64,000 nt of DNA from Liolophura sinensis (taxonomy: Eukaryota > Mollusca > Polyplacophora > Chitonida > Chitonidae), in assembly GCF_032854445.1 (NCBI RefSeq), contig NC_088298.1:4584160-4648159 (forward strand), written 5' to 3'. How positions within the stretch are numbered: the first letter of the stretch is position 1; every line of letters begins with the position of its first letter. This document shows, piece after piece, positions 1-11,795 of this stretch. A program made the position numbers and the translations under genes. Under the pieces are notes generated by a model. That model was not told the DNA's origin. It was given only the letters and a program-made list of their open reading frames with translations, and did not search any database.

Positions 1-275
1 ACGAAAGACTTTGAAAATGGTACCTATTGCTGACTCGCTGATTGTTCAGCTCTGAGAGGTTATAGCGCGGAGAAACGACTGGTTGGCACGCTGTCAGTAT
101 AATGTGCCTGGGTATGGGTTGCCATGTATGGTGTCTTCAGCATGATACTTCAGTGGTGACAGCACTTTGGCGGCATGGACTCTCCCTGCCACAAGAAGAC
201 ACAATATATGTACACATGTACCTAATGACTTCTCGTTGTCATATGTCTGAAAAATTGCTAAGTAAAACATAAAAT
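1..275 (+). mobile_element. SINE family B, diverged copy cut by the window start
   Basis: CGACTGGTTGGCACGCTGTC, CAGTATAATGTGCCTGGG, GTCTTCAGCATGATACTTC and the end GTCATATGTCTGAAAAATTG match the family B body. Confidence 0.72.
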
Positions 276-361
276 ATTAAACCATGAACAGGCCTACGTA
301 CAAACTCATTTGCTTTTAAAAATGGGGATTTGCGTTAGACAAAGTTAAAACACATTAATAG

Positions 362-458
362 TAATGTTTCCCATAAATAGCAATGTTTCCCATAAATAGC
401 AATGTTCCCCATTAATAGCAATGTTCCTCATTAATAGCAACGTTCCCCATTGATGGGC
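362..458 (+). repeat. 22-bp tandem repeat
   Basis: About four and a half units of AATGTTCCCCATTAATAGC type with small changes. Confidence 0.85.
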
Positions 459-1789
459 ACTGTAGCTGAACATACACATACGCATACACAATATTATATA
501 TCATTCTCAGCTGTTTTGTTGCAGTGTTTGTAAAGTACGACTTTTCTTTGCGAGAACACCTATATAGAAATAGTGAGGTAGCCTACACAACAAAATAGTT
601 CAACGCTTGGTATGAGAGCCGATGGATGACCGATTTCGCTACCTTGATAGCTCGCTAGCTCGCTTCGCTAATTCGTTGTCTCGTTACCTTGACCTTCCTA
701 ATACAAGACGCGGTATGTACAGGGGTCCTCTTCCATAGCTTGGACCGATTTCTTTTTGACTAATGGTGTTCCCCTTAGAAAACATACAATTAACTTCATT
801 TTTACTTGAATCTTAGATGTAGTTATGTGATATCTGAGTTTTGTATTTGGTGCTGTAGTTTGCAAGTATTTGGCAATAAAACCCGGAAATCCTCAACACA
901 AAAAAAACAGTTGAGGTCATCGGTTCCTGTATTACGGTTACCTCCCCTTTATTAATGGCTGGCACGCCAGGACACCGCGCTCGAGATCGTTGCCAAAATA
1001 ATGAAGTCGCAGGAATTATTAATGGATCGCTCGGGCGATAAATACCACTGGCTTTTGTCCAGGGTTAATTTCATCGGGAACAAGTAATAGCCTTGAGATT
1101 CTCTTCATTTTGTCAAACAGAATTAGACCTTTCTTGGGACACGCCAGCTTAATTACCTCCCTTAGGAATCTCGAGATAAATCCTTCTGTTTCACCTTCGT
1201 CTGGAAATCCCGTCCTTGGTGACGACTCTGGCCACAGACGTAGCTGAGATTATTTCACTCGGCCAGTGATGGAGGTCAGTAGTTGAAAATCCAGCTGTCT
1301 GTGGCGTGTCTGAGCTCACAGTGGATACCTAGGCTTTGTTGTATGCCTGGCATTTACGGCGCGTATTGGTCTAATGCCTGTATATGTATAACCTGTCAGT
1401 AATCATAGAGATTTATTTGACATACCAAGGGCTAAGGCTGTATTAACGCCTACTGTGGAAATTGGTTTAATCATATTAAGCTTACTGAAAATCACAACGA
1501 TGCGCTCATACGGCCCTGTGCACTACATCGACTTCAATAGAATTCAACAAAATCAGAACGTGTCACCCCTCAGTCCATTTTAGTCGAAACCTACAAATCA
1601 GGCTTGGCTTATTTATAATTGTTTTTATCGACTTATAATATTCGGCGAGCCAAATAGCATTGTGTGAACGCAGCTTTTCTGTGTAGGTGCCACAGTTTGA
1701 CTATGACGCTTTCTTTGTGCTGGTTTACCTTGTTTTATTTGACATGTTTCCTTGCAGGTATCCTATTTTAATCACTTAACTGAGGTAAA
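458..1789. other. No gene seen
   Basis: Unique-looking sequence of moderate GC; nothing coding recognised. It includes the 5' part of the R1-related region just before the 48-bp array. Confidence 0.55.
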
Positions 1790-2215
1790 TTGACAAGAGG
1801 CCATATTTCACCGGTTACTTGTGACCCAGCTATCACACTGACAAGAGGCACTATTTCACCGGTTAAGTGTAAACCAGCTATCACACTGACAAGAGGCCGT
1901 ATGTCACCGGTTACGTGTGATCCAGCTATCACACTGACAAGAGGCACTATTTCACCGGTTAAGTGTGAACCAGCTATCACACTGACAAGAGGCCGTATGT
2001 CACCGGTTAAGTGTGAACCAGTTATCACACCGACAAGAGGCCGTATGTCACCAGTTACGTGTGACCCAGCTATCACACTGACAAGAGGCACTATTTCACC
2101 GGTTACGTGTGAACCAGCTATCACTGACAAGAGGCCGTATGTCACCGGTTACGTGTGACCCAGCTATCACACTGACAAGAGGCCGTATTTCGCCGGTTAC
2201 GTGTGACCGTTTGCC
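1790..2215 (+). repeat. 48-bp minisatellite inside a dispersed repeat
   Basis: About nine units starting GACAAGAGGCCGTATTTCAC and ending CCAGCTATCACACT. The unit alternates between ACTATTTC and CCGTATGTC variants. Open frames on both strands across it are repeat artefacts. Confidence 0.9.
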
Positions 2216-2959
2216 TGCTACCACACTGTCGTCGCTGCTGGGGTTTACTCTCTATACTGTACGTCTTTAATTATATTCATCATTCATAAACCGAGTTTCT
2301 TAAGGTGTCAGATTATGTTTTCAAACTCCTCGTATATCACCTAAAGCTTACAGTGAGTCCAGAGAAAGGTGTTATCTATCCGTCTGTGTATACCCCTAAG
2401 CCGTTTCCATGGCGACTTGGTTACATATTTAATGATCCTGAAAGCTCGTAAATGTCAACGTGGCTTGGAACTGTCTAAAAAGGGAGCACTTCCAAAAGAA
2501 ACGCACAGAATTGGCTCTGAGCCGCTCTGGGAGGCATTGTCACATTTACAGTGCACTTAACTGTTTTGTTGTTATAGCATCAATAATATGTTCTTTGTTT
2601 CACAATGACATCTTCTCCGAGGAGACAGGATTTAGATTGCATGGTACACAATAAGATTAATTGGAAATGATGTATTTTCTTGTCAGGTATAAATAATACA
2701 ATGCACTCTTTCATTGAGTTCTTAAACGTTATTTATTTTGTCTTTAAGAAGCACTCGCTTGACCTTTTGCCACGTGCTACTATATACGAGGTGGTTACAG
2801 ACAACTAGACGTTTAACGTGTAATATGCGCAGTTCATCCTGCTTTCACAATCAGGCTACAAGCTGTGTAGAAAAATAAACTTGAATACACTTTGCGTCGT
2901 AAGAGGGGAGTTCAGTTTAGCAATGGCCTTTGCAAAATCATGTATCGTGAATGGCGTGA
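2216..2959. other. No gene seen
   Basis: Unique-looking A/T-rich DNA after the 48-bp array. Short open frames of about 60 codons here show no family resemblance. Confidence 0.6.
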
Positions 2960-3165
2960 ACGCACAAATTTTTACATGTTTGCAAGGTGTTCATTCAAGC
3001 ATATTCTGAAGGCTGATAAAAGTTATACTTTTGATAAGCCCTGAAATTGGCCAATCCACTTAATGTAGTTTAGTCTCCAAAATCAAATTGTGAAAAAAAT
3101 TGCACTGAATGTTGCTCTCTCATATGAGAAAAGGTTGAGGAATTTGGGTAGTGTACATAAACCGT
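2960..3165 (+). repeat. Dispersed repeat R2, copy 1
   Basis: TGTTTGCAAGGTGTTCATTC, AGCATATTCTGAAGGC, GCCCTGAAATTGGCCAATCC and AAAAGGTTGAGGAATT; shared with copies at 42.06, 42.48 and 62.48 kb. Confidence 0.75.
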
Positions 3166-3319
3166 TACGTATTGCAGAAGAAAGCAAAAGACTAATGTGG
3201 CATCATCTATAGGTGGGTTACGCTTCTTGTTGGGTACAAGATTTTGTGCATTGATTGGATAATATGGCCAAAGTGACATAATGAGGCCAGTCGGTACTTC
3301 AAAGGTCTCAATCGTAATG

Positions 3320-3620
3320 TATTGTATTTTAAATGTGATGACAACGCAGCAGTTTGAGTAATTCTAGACCAGTGCAATTAACATCACTGCATTTTATTTT
3401 CTTTACCTAATTCTGCTGAAGTCATGGTGCTAGGGGGCATGTACGTTTCTACCATTTGTGCATTTACATGAATAGTTAGAATAATACCGTAACCCGAGGT
3501 AAATTGACAAGGGGCCGTATTTCACCAGATACGTGTGACCATTTGCCAGCTATCACATTGTTGTCGCTCTCGGTTTTTTTTTTCTGTGCTGTGAGTCTTA
3601 ATTATGTCACAAATTCACAC
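3320..3620 (+). repeat. Dispersed repeat R1, unexpanded copy
   Basis: Matches 23865-24150 along its length (GAGTAATTCTA, ATTCTGCTGAAG, ATGGTG, GAACAGTTAGAAT/GAATAGTTAGAAT, GAGGTAAA). It contains a single GACAAGGGGCCGTATTTCAC unit at about 3505. Confidence 0.72.
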
Positions 3621-4331
3621 AAATTTAGGCGAGACAAGATGGGGGCTCTCCCAAACTGACATAGGTAATTTACATGTTCTGCCATGATGGTATCATTGCG
3701 TCCAGGAAAAAATTAGAGAAAGTTATAATTATCTCCACTTTGTTCGAAGTCCTTCCGCTTTGCGTCGCAATTGTCGAAACTACTTCCGGGAGGTGTCCGC
3801 ACTCACGGCAGAGTCAGAATCTTTTCTTGTCAGGAACTGACAAAGAATAAACGTATTAAAGGCGGTCTCATTATTATTCAGAATAAATCCCTTACAGTGA
3901 TTAGACTGGGACTAAACGGGCATTATACTCATCGTGTTGAATTAGATCGCTACTTTGGATATATGAACAGTTGCAATTAAAACGCAACTGAGGTAAAGAA
4001 TTTATGATCGACGACTTGTATACTAGCATGGTACACGATTTGAATACTGATTTCACCCACATTGGAACATACCTCGCGCCTTTCCAACATCATTGGAAAA
4101 CTGTTGACTGCTTCTGTTTGCACGATTCCGTCCTTTTTTCGTACTTTATATATAAACTTAGTTCTTTGATGGTTTGTGTTAAACATCGTTTTGGCTTTGC
4201 CCTTGTGATTATCGACCTGTAAAATCCATACTGATTGAGTGCTACTATACGAATGTCTATTTCGACTTGCAGATGTTGAAAAGTGTATTGACAAGACATA
4301 TAACGCATCGTTTTACAACCCATTTTGTTTC

Positions 4332-4428
4332 CCCAGCCCGGTTTCCTCGAGCTATAATTCTGTCCGCCGTCGTAAAAATGAAGTATTCTTAAGTACGGCG
4401 TAAAACACCAATCAAATAAATAAATCAT
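4332..4428 (+). mobile_element. SINE family A, 3' part
   Basis: CCCGGTTTCCTC, GTCCGCCGTCGTA, then CGGCGTAAAACACCAATC and an AAATAAATAAAT tail; the tRNA head is missing. Confidence 0.75.
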
Positions 4429-5364
4429 GAGTTTGCCATCACTGTTTTTTTTGTTTTTGGTGGAATAAGTGGAATCTGTTTCGAACCAATGCTAACATGA
4501 AGCTCGCAGATCTTCAAAGACATTTCAGTAATCATGGTGTTAATGGATATTTATCCGCAGGACTATAGTCGTGCTTCTTTTGATAACAAGAAAACCGTTG
4601 ACAGAGTCTGTTTGGTTTGTCGCATACATAATTAATCATTATCATTAATCTACGTAAACAAGATCTCTAGTTTTTCTTGTCAAGGTTCCGAGATTTACCG
4701 ATGTATTTCTGTCCAATGTGATTTTCATTTCTCTAGAGAGCCTGTCTTATCAAATATTCATGCGCCCGCGGACGTATCTGAGTATAAATTCCAGGGTAAC
4801 ACGGTAAAAACCGATATCTTTTTCAGGATACTAAGTAGGTTTTCCTTTCTGTTGCACGAACGATGAAACTTGGGACAGGTAGCGTTATTCGGCAAACTGT
4901 GGTAACCGTTACTTGCAAAGCTTTTCAGTGCTGAGACTTCTTTCTCGCAGTTTCAGATCCCCCCGCCCCCTTGATTTGTATTTTTATTGCAACGGCTTAT
5001 AACTGGTGAATTCAAGCTCATTTCATTTCGAAAATCCGTTAAGAGTCGAAAAAAAATACCGCAGTAACAAAAACAAAAGAAACCAGATAAGAACGTATAA
5101 GGCTTGTAATAGAAGTAATAAATAACTCATTAGATCAAAAAAGTCGTATTTTCATGGTGTTTATTTCGCCCAACCCCCACACCCAACCCCCCTATATAGC
5201 TTCAGATTAAAGCTTCAGATTAAGGATCATGGTCTGTTTGCTTTTTTATAATCCTGGATTATACAAGCTTTAGGAAACGGGTTTTCATTGGATAAAAGTC
5301 TTTTTTCATTAACTTTTTTGTATTGCTCACGCGCAGCTTCTCTATACACGACTGAGTCGGGTCG

Positions 5365-5605
5365 AACGAAAGACTTTAAATGATACTTGTTGTGGCCCGC
5401 TTGGCGCTCAACACCGAGAGGTTAGAGCAAAGAAACAAGACGTGTTGGCCTGGTGTCAATATAATGTGACTGGGTGTCGTGCCTGATGTCATCGACTTGA
5501 TGCTTCAGTGACGGCAGGCGCTTTGGCCACAAGAACACACAGGGTGTATACGCACGCCGAATTACTCGTCGTTGTCATGTGAGAATTGTACGACGTAAAA
5601 CCCTA
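5365..5605 (+). mobile_element. SINE family B, diverged copy
   Basis: ACCGAGAGGTTAGAGCAAAG, GTCAATATAATGTGACTGGG, ATGCTTCAGTGACGGCAG and GTACGACGTAAAACCC. It starts like the copy at position 1 (ACGAAAGACTTT) and directly abuts the MITE at 5610. Confidence 0.72.
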
Positions 5606-5609
5606 ACCA

Positions 5610-5871
5610 TACACACAAAAAATTAATGTGTTAATTTTAACAGAAAGTCTGTCTGAGTGATGCTAGAAAGTATTCTGTTATTATTACATAATACGCTGTG
5701 ATATTCAGCATAATATCGTGTTAGTGTAATACGGTCTTACTGAATACTGAATTAACAGAACATGTGTGCTATATATTTAACAGAATAATCTATTGCAATA
5801 GCAGAATAACTTCTAGCATAACTCAGGCAACATATTTTCTGCTAAATTAACAGATTACTTTTTAGAGTGTA
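5610..5871. mobile_element. MITE family M1, copy 1
   Basis: Terminal inverted repeats of about 55 bp. The left end is TACACACAAAAAATTAATG with TTAACAGAAAG, GAGTGATGCTAGAA; the right end mirrors this (TTCTAGCATAACTCAGGC ... TTAGAGTGTA). The centre is A/T-rich with several AACAGAAT blocks. No coding potential. Confidence 0.78.
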
Positions 5872-6435
5872 CATTCGCCTTTATTCGCGAATTCTGCCGT
5901 CTGGCCACTATTTCCAATTTCTGTAAGCTCTAGACCATACCACCAATATTGGTATGACAGCGTTCCAGTGTTTAGATGACCACGTAAGCCTATATACGCT
6001 AAAATTACTGATCTTTGGCCTACATTAATACTCAGTGAGTACAAAAGCAACCCCATCTATACGTTAGTTATTGCTGTAGCCTGTGAAGAATGTCTGTGGC
6101 TGTATCAGGGTTCAGGGCTGTACAGAGCAGCTATGAACACGCCATGTCTAAGTTACTAATGAAGGTACTCGAGCGACCAGATCGGGAGTATATGTCAGGC
6201 TTCCTTGAGAAAGCCATTAGGGGCCCCATTAACGCCCCTGGGGCAATATCACGTCTAGATATGGCCTATATAGACGTCTTCGTGTAGACACCGGTCTTAA
6301 GGCCACCTAGAAGATTGTTCGCAGTTTCGAGTCTGTAGGACTATTGATGGTACGCGCCATCCGGTCATCGTGGAAATATCTTAACATCACATGCACGACA
6401 AATACTTTTCGCGTCATTTTTCTTTCTTTGTTTGT

Positions 6436-6482
6436 GTATTTATTTATTTGATTGGCGTTTAACACCGTGTCGTATTCAAATT
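6436..6482 (-). mobile_element. SINE family A, tail fragment
   Basis: TTTATTTATTTGATTGGCGTTTAACACCG matches only the last 45 bp of the element. Confidence 0.5.
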
Positions 6483-6721
6483 TTTTTTACTTATATACGA
6501 TAGTGGTAAGAATTGTGTTTGAAAAATTAAAACGGACTGGCTGACCTTCGATAAGCCCCTGACAAACCCCCTGACTTAAAGCCTCAGCCAAATCACTGCT
6601 GTTATACAATTGGCTGGTACTCCGGTAATTCACTTTACTAGTTTCTTGCCTTTTTCTCAAGGTTTCTCTCTGTTGTTGTTTCTACACTTAAGACATTGAT
6701 TATACATACATACCCGTCGGA

Positions 6722-6838
6722 GAAAACTTCCGCCACTCCTGACTTAAGGCAGCAACCAAAGCAACGAGAGCTGGAATCGAACTCACGACCTTACTGGTGA
6801 AGGGTCAGAGTCGCAGAGAGCCAGGGGCCACTATCACA
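6722..6838 (-). repeat. Possible tRNA-derived SINE head of another family
   Basis: Contains GCTGGAATCGAACTCACGAC, a B-box-like block in reverse, and TAAGGCAGCAACCAAAGC. No second copy was found in the window. Confidence 0.3.
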
Positions 6839-8029
6839 AAACTTCATAAAAGTGATACTTCTCGCAAGTTGTCCCTGTTATCGTGCCATAAGGCGACGTC
6901 ATTTACGAGCAAATGTGAAAAGAGAAAGTGTCCTCAGCGCCTAATCATCTGAGTCAAGGAGGCTCCGATTACACGGTTAATATCGATTTCCATTCACCTG
7001 ACTTTGAGACTTACCTGGCGAAAGCCGGAATCAGCCTAGGTCATTATGGCATAACACCTTGTCATTTAGCTTTCAGCGCACCTGTCCTTTAATACGATCT
7101 TTAATTACAATACATGTAATCACCCAGCTCTACCATAACGATATATGGACTGTAAATGACGTTGACAGCTCATAGCTGACAAACATCTTGTTAATGGCTT
7201 GTCCGTTATGAAGGGCATCAACAGCGTTTCTCGCTGAGTATAAGGCTGCAGATGACATTTCTCGTGTTCCTATGGAAACGCATATGTTTCTAATAACGGC
7301 TTCTACGAATGCATATTTCACATAGTCAAACTTATATGTCGTGTATTGACGACAAATCTGTCCGGAGTTTGCTGTTGAATTGACTGTGCAAAGGTAAGGT
7401 GCGTACGATATTTGTTCACACCGTTGATGGTATACAGGCCTATCTATATTCAGTAGACCAGCTACTATATGCAGGGTTAAAACTCCATTCATCTGTCGAT
7501 GGTACATTTGTAACACGCCGTCAAACGGCAATGTGCTGGAAAACGTGCGATTTTACGACACGAATACCAGAGAAAAGAGAAATAGAATAGCTATAGAGTA
7601 TGTCCAACTTTCGTGCGATTAACGCTAGCGTATGTTGAGAAATCTAAAACTTTATACCTACAGTTACTTTATACCTACAGTTATGCATATGACACAAAAT
7701 ATTACTCAAAACCCAATGAAAACAGGATATGCTTCCCCAACATACATCCTTTTCATTCATGAATGATATTGCGCAGACAGAGCATGCCAGCTGTGCGCCT
7801 ATGGATGGATTTTTGCACGATGTATGTTTGTGAATTTTTGTTCTTGATTATTTATGCTGGCACATCACATGCAATGTTGCGCTTAATTCATGATTCATTA
7901 CTTTTTACAAACCACATTAACAATTGTTTTTACGGTTTTGTTTATCATGAAACAAAATCAGCTTTTAAACTCGCTTTTTGATCTGAAACTGCATAAGACG
8001 TAGAATGGCGACGTTGTGAAATCTCGTTA

Positions 8030-8332
8030 ATTCTCGTGGAGTCTGGCGTAGTTTGCTCTATAAGTAAAATACGGAAGATCCACCAATCAATATACTGTGC
8101 CTTCTTGTGGCAGGGTGAGTCAATGCGGCCAAAGTGCTGCTGCCACTGATGTGCCATGCCGAAGACACCAGACATGACACTCCACTCAGTCACATTGTAC
8201 TGACACCGGGTCAACCAGTCATGTTTCCTTGCTCTAACCTCTCAGTGTAGAGGGGCAGGGACAAGAACCGGGTTTGATCTCCCTATTTCGAGGAGGAGGC
8301 TCTAACCATTAGACTATCGAAGCAATCAATCT
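8030..8332 (-). mobile_element. SINE family B, copy with tRNA head
   Basis: On the minus strand: head TAGTCTAATGGTTAGAGCC and GAGATCAAACCCGGTTC, then CATGACTGGTTGACCCGGTG, CAGTACAATGTGACTGAGTG and GTCTTCGGCATGGCACATC. Confidence 0.78.
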
Positions 8333-8624
8333 ATTATCTCCACTCTTGGGAATATTACATAGAGTGAGGACGCTACCACATCAATCAACAGAACAGCCAA
8401 ATATGATTTCCACTTTTTAGCACATCGTTTAAAAAAAAAAACAGAAGAAATTTTGCACTGGTCTTGTCGCCATAGCAACCACGAGAACGGCTGACAAAAA
8501 CCACAGTCTAAACTAAAGAAGAAAACCAATTGTTACGTATGAGAGAGTAAGCGATAACTCACAAAGTGCAATAACTGTAGTTTCCTTTAACGTAATTGGA
8601 CAAAGACGGACTTTCTTTGAAAAG

Positions 8625-8696
8625 ATCGTCATCATATGACTGAAAAATTGTTGAGCACGACGTTAAACCCCAAGCACTCACTCACTCTTTTAAAAG
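8625..8696 (+). mobile_element. SINE family B, 3' end only
   Basis: CATATGACTGAAAAATTGTT, GACGTTAAACCCC and CACTCACTCACTC; 5'-truncated. Confidence 0.7.
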
Positions 8697-9071
8697 AAAA
8701 TAAACTAATCAAAGAATAGAAAGAAAAAAAGTCAGGCAATCCGTAAATTATATTTGGCTTAGATCTCTGTTTTGTGTTTACTGCAAATAAAAAAAAATGC
8801 CACACATGGCCAGCTATTCCTCATTTTTCTCTTTCTCAGGTCTTTGAATATTTTTTTTTACAAATGATAAATGTGAAAGCGGTGTTCCCACCATTGCATG
8901 AGGTCTCTTTTTCGATTAGATTTGTGAAATGCTATTATTTCTTTTCTTTTCGAATGGTTTGATATATTTCATATAACTTGTGCACTCAGATGTCCGGGCT
9001 GTTATTCATTTTATTTCTGCGCCCATGCAATTTCTGTATATAACTATAGAAATCCTCCATAAAGCTATGTT

Positions 9072-9152
9072 TGATTTATTTATTTACTTATTTGATTGGT
9101 GTTTTACGCTGTATTCAGGAATATTTCACTATACTATACCGGCCACAGCTAT
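9072..9152 (-). mobile_element. SINE family A, tail fragment
   Basis: Tail and CACCAATC block, then CCGGCCACAGCTATG; diverged and truncated. Confidence 0.6.
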
Positions 9153-9478
9153 GTTTGAGGAAGCCTTTACTAAATTATGTGACAGTAAACGTATTGAAGC
9201 TTTCTGACAGCTTAAGCACCATTGTTGCTTAGAGCAAATAAAGTAAAAAAACACTCAGCTGTAATGGATTACAGTCAGTGCTAACACCGCACGGTGTTCC
9301 ATTGAGGCCGAACTATAAATATGTCGGCATTGGAACCCGTTTCAACATAAAGGCAAGGCACTGACCAATAAAATATGGAGATACTGAGAAAAATAATGGC
9401 GTGACACTGACCAATATAACGCTGACCAATATAATGCTAAGACATTGCCCAAAATAATGTCGAGTCACTAAGTGATAT

Positions 9479-9653
9479 TTATTTAATTGTTTGATTGGTG
9501 TTTACGCCGTATTCAAGAATAATTCACTTATACGACGGCGGCCAGCATTATGGTGGGAAGAAAACGGGCAGAGCCCGGGGGAAACCCACGACCATCCGCA
9601 GGTTGCTGGAATACCTTCCCACTTACGACCGGAGAGGAAGCCAGCATGGGCTG
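9479..9653 (-). mobile_element. SINE family A, 5'-truncated, with 12-bp target-site duplication
   Basis: Body and tail of the element; it ends at GAGGAAGCCAGCATGGGCTG, so the head is missing. It is flanked by ACTAAGTGATAT at 9467-9478 and 9654-9665, a perfect target-site duplication, inside the 9.37-10.48 kb minisatellite. Confidence 0.88.
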
Positions 9654-10326
9654 ACTAAGTGATATAATGTTGAGACACTGGCTAATATAATGGTGAGACA
9701 CTGGGCAATATAACGGTAAGGCACTAAGCAATATAATGGTAAGACACGGACTAATATAATGTTGAGACATTGACTAGTATAATGTTGAGACACACGTCAA
9801 TATAATGATAAGACATTGACCAGTATAATGTTGAGACACACGCCAATATAATGATAAGCCATTGACTAGTATAGTGTTGAGACACACGCCAATATAATGA
9901 TAAGCCATTGACCAGTATAATGTTGAGACACACGCCAATATAATGATAAGACATTGACCAGTATAATGTTGAGACACACGCCAATATAATGATAAGACAT
10001 TGACCAGTATAATGTTGAGACACACGCCAATATAATGATAAGCCATTGACTAGTATAATGTTGAGACACACGCCAATATAATGATAAGACATTGACCAGT
10101 ATAATGTTGAGACACACGCTAATATAATGATAAGACATTGACCAGTATAATGCCGAGACAGGGACCAATATAAGGTTGAAGCCCTGAGTGATATAATGGT
10201 AAGACAATGACCAAAGCACTGCTGAGAAACTGACTAATATTTTGTTGAGACACTGTCCAATATTAGGTTGAGACATGATATATTCTTGAGACAATGACTG
10301 TTATAATCTTAAGACATTAAGCAATA

Positions 10327-10384
10327 TGATTATTTGTTCAATTGTTGTTTTACGCCGTACTCATCAATATTTCACTTATACCAG
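10327..10384 (-). mobile_element. SINE family A, tail fragment in the minisatellite
   Basis: TTGTTTTACGCCGTACTCAT and TATTTCACTTATACCA; only the last 55 bp. Confidence 0.6.
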
Positions 10385-11034
10385 GGTGACTTGACCTATA
10401 TGATGTTGAGAAACTTACTAATAGAATGCTAAACACTGACCAAAATAATGTTGATACACTCACCAATATGGTACGTTGGGTGACTGAAGATTACAAACAA
10501 AATTCTTTTGCCCGGGGAAAGGTGAGAAGTTCAGTTCAGTGGTTTTGTGGCTTTGTGAAACGCACGCCCAGCAGACAACGACAAGCCATTAACCCACCGG
10601 GTCGGGAGTTCGAATCCAGATCTTGCTGGCTCTGCTGCGACTTTTCGCGAGCAGAATTCTCCAGTTTCGGGCCATAAGCGGAAATTTCTTGTCTCCAAGA
10701 GGGTCTGAAAATTCTGCACGCTGGTGTTAAAAATGTGGCCATAAAATTGCAGTACATAATTTTGTGAAGATGGACATAAAAATTGGGAAAAAATATAAAA
10801 AATTCCATTGTATAATGCGGACGGTCATATTTATTTTTTATATTTATATTTGTGACCATTATTTAAAAAAGTATTTCCGGTTATGCGCTGATCCCCTCTC
10901 TCTCCCAGCTGATCATTCCCACCATTGAGGGCGTGTGATCCGATCCACCTGTTCATTGACCTGTCATGTAATGGCTGCGTAGAGCTATTTAAGAAATGAT
11001 ACGTGGCATCTGCGAATATAAGCTTATTTAGTTT

Positions 11035-11097
11035 GCGTTATTTATGTGATTGGTATTTTACGACATACATTATGGTGGGGGAAACCGGGCAGAGCAA
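11035..11097 (-). mobile_element. SINE family A, internally deleted fragment
   Basis: TTATTTATGTGATTGG joined directly to CATTATGGTGGGGGAAACCG; the middle of the element is deleted. Confidence 0.6.
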
Positions 11098-11119
11098 ATA
11101 TATATATAGATTTTGTTCA

Positions 11120-11350
11120 CTCAATAAATAAAGATTCAGTCCGTTCAAATAATTAAAGTGTCTGCTCATTCAAATAAAGAAAGATTCAGATCATTTAAGT
11201 AGATTAAGCTTCAGTTCAAGTAAATAAATAAAAGATTTAGCTCATTCAAGTGACTAAAGATTTCAATTCAGTTCAAGTAAATAAAGTTTCGGCTTGATCA
11301 TTCAAATAAAGTAGTATTTACCTCTTTAAAATAAATCAAGATTAAGCTCA
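11120..11350 (+). repeat. Degenerate A/T-rich tandem repeat
   Basis: Loose repeats of CATTCAAATAAA, AAGATTCAG and TTCAAGTAAATAAA over about 230 bp. Confidence 0.55.
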
Positions 11351-11409
11351 TAATCTTATTAGTCCTAATGCAACAACTCATTTTTTGTTGTTTTTTTTTT
11401 CATTGGCAC

Positions 11410-11630
11410 TACACTCAAAAATTAATCTGTTAAGTTTAACAGAAAGCCTGTCGTCTGAGTGACGCTAGAATGTATTCTGTTATTATAACACAATGTTGTG
11501 CCTTATTTAACATAGTACCCTGTTATTGTAACAGAATCTTTATGCTGAATAAATAGAATATGAGTGTTATATTTAACAGAACAATTCTCAGTCCTTCTGT
11601 TAAAATTAACGGATTAATTTTTTGAGTGTA
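11410..11630. mobile_element. MITE family M1, copy 2
   Basis: Left end TACACTCAAAAATTAATCTG, right end ATTAATTTTTTGAGTGTA; 221 bp. The same CTGAGTGACGCTAGAA and AACAGAA blocks occur as in the 5.6-kb copy. Confidence 0.8.
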
Positions 11631-11737
11631 CCATTTATATACTGCGTAATTTCATCGTTGTCAATTATCATTTCCTGGCAATAGAATCCCATGTGTCTCA
11701 ATACCATTTCCCTGCTCTTTCCCTTATTATCTCTGGA

Positions 11738-11795
11738 AATGAGTGAGTGAGTACTTGGGGTAAGTCATACTTAACAATCTTTCAGTCATATGACG
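11738..11795 (-). mobile_element. SINE family B, 3' end only
   Basis: GAGTGAGTGAGTACTTGGGG and TTTCAGTCATATGACGAC, the family B tail in reverse. Confidence 0.65.

Larger units (their letters stand above)
5872..8029. other. No gene seen
   Basis: Contains only a SINE tail fragment and a possible tRNA-like block. The longest frame (7130-7531, minus, 133 codons) has no recognisable domain and no splice or codon-use support. Confidence 0.5.
9370..10480 (+). repeat. 46-bp minisatellite made of two 23-bp halves
   Basis: Core units at 9760-10150 alternate AAGACATTGACCAGTATAAT and GAGACACACGCCAATATAAT. The edges (9370-9475 and 10150-10480) are degenerate. It is interrupted by a SINE at 9479-9653 and a SINE fragment at 10327. 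Three overlapping minus-strand frames stay open because 46 is not a multiple of 3; they are not genes. Confidence 0.9.

Noticed and set aside
7130-7531. 133-codon minus-strand frame
   Set aside because: No recognisable domain, no splice context and no coding-like composition; probably chance.
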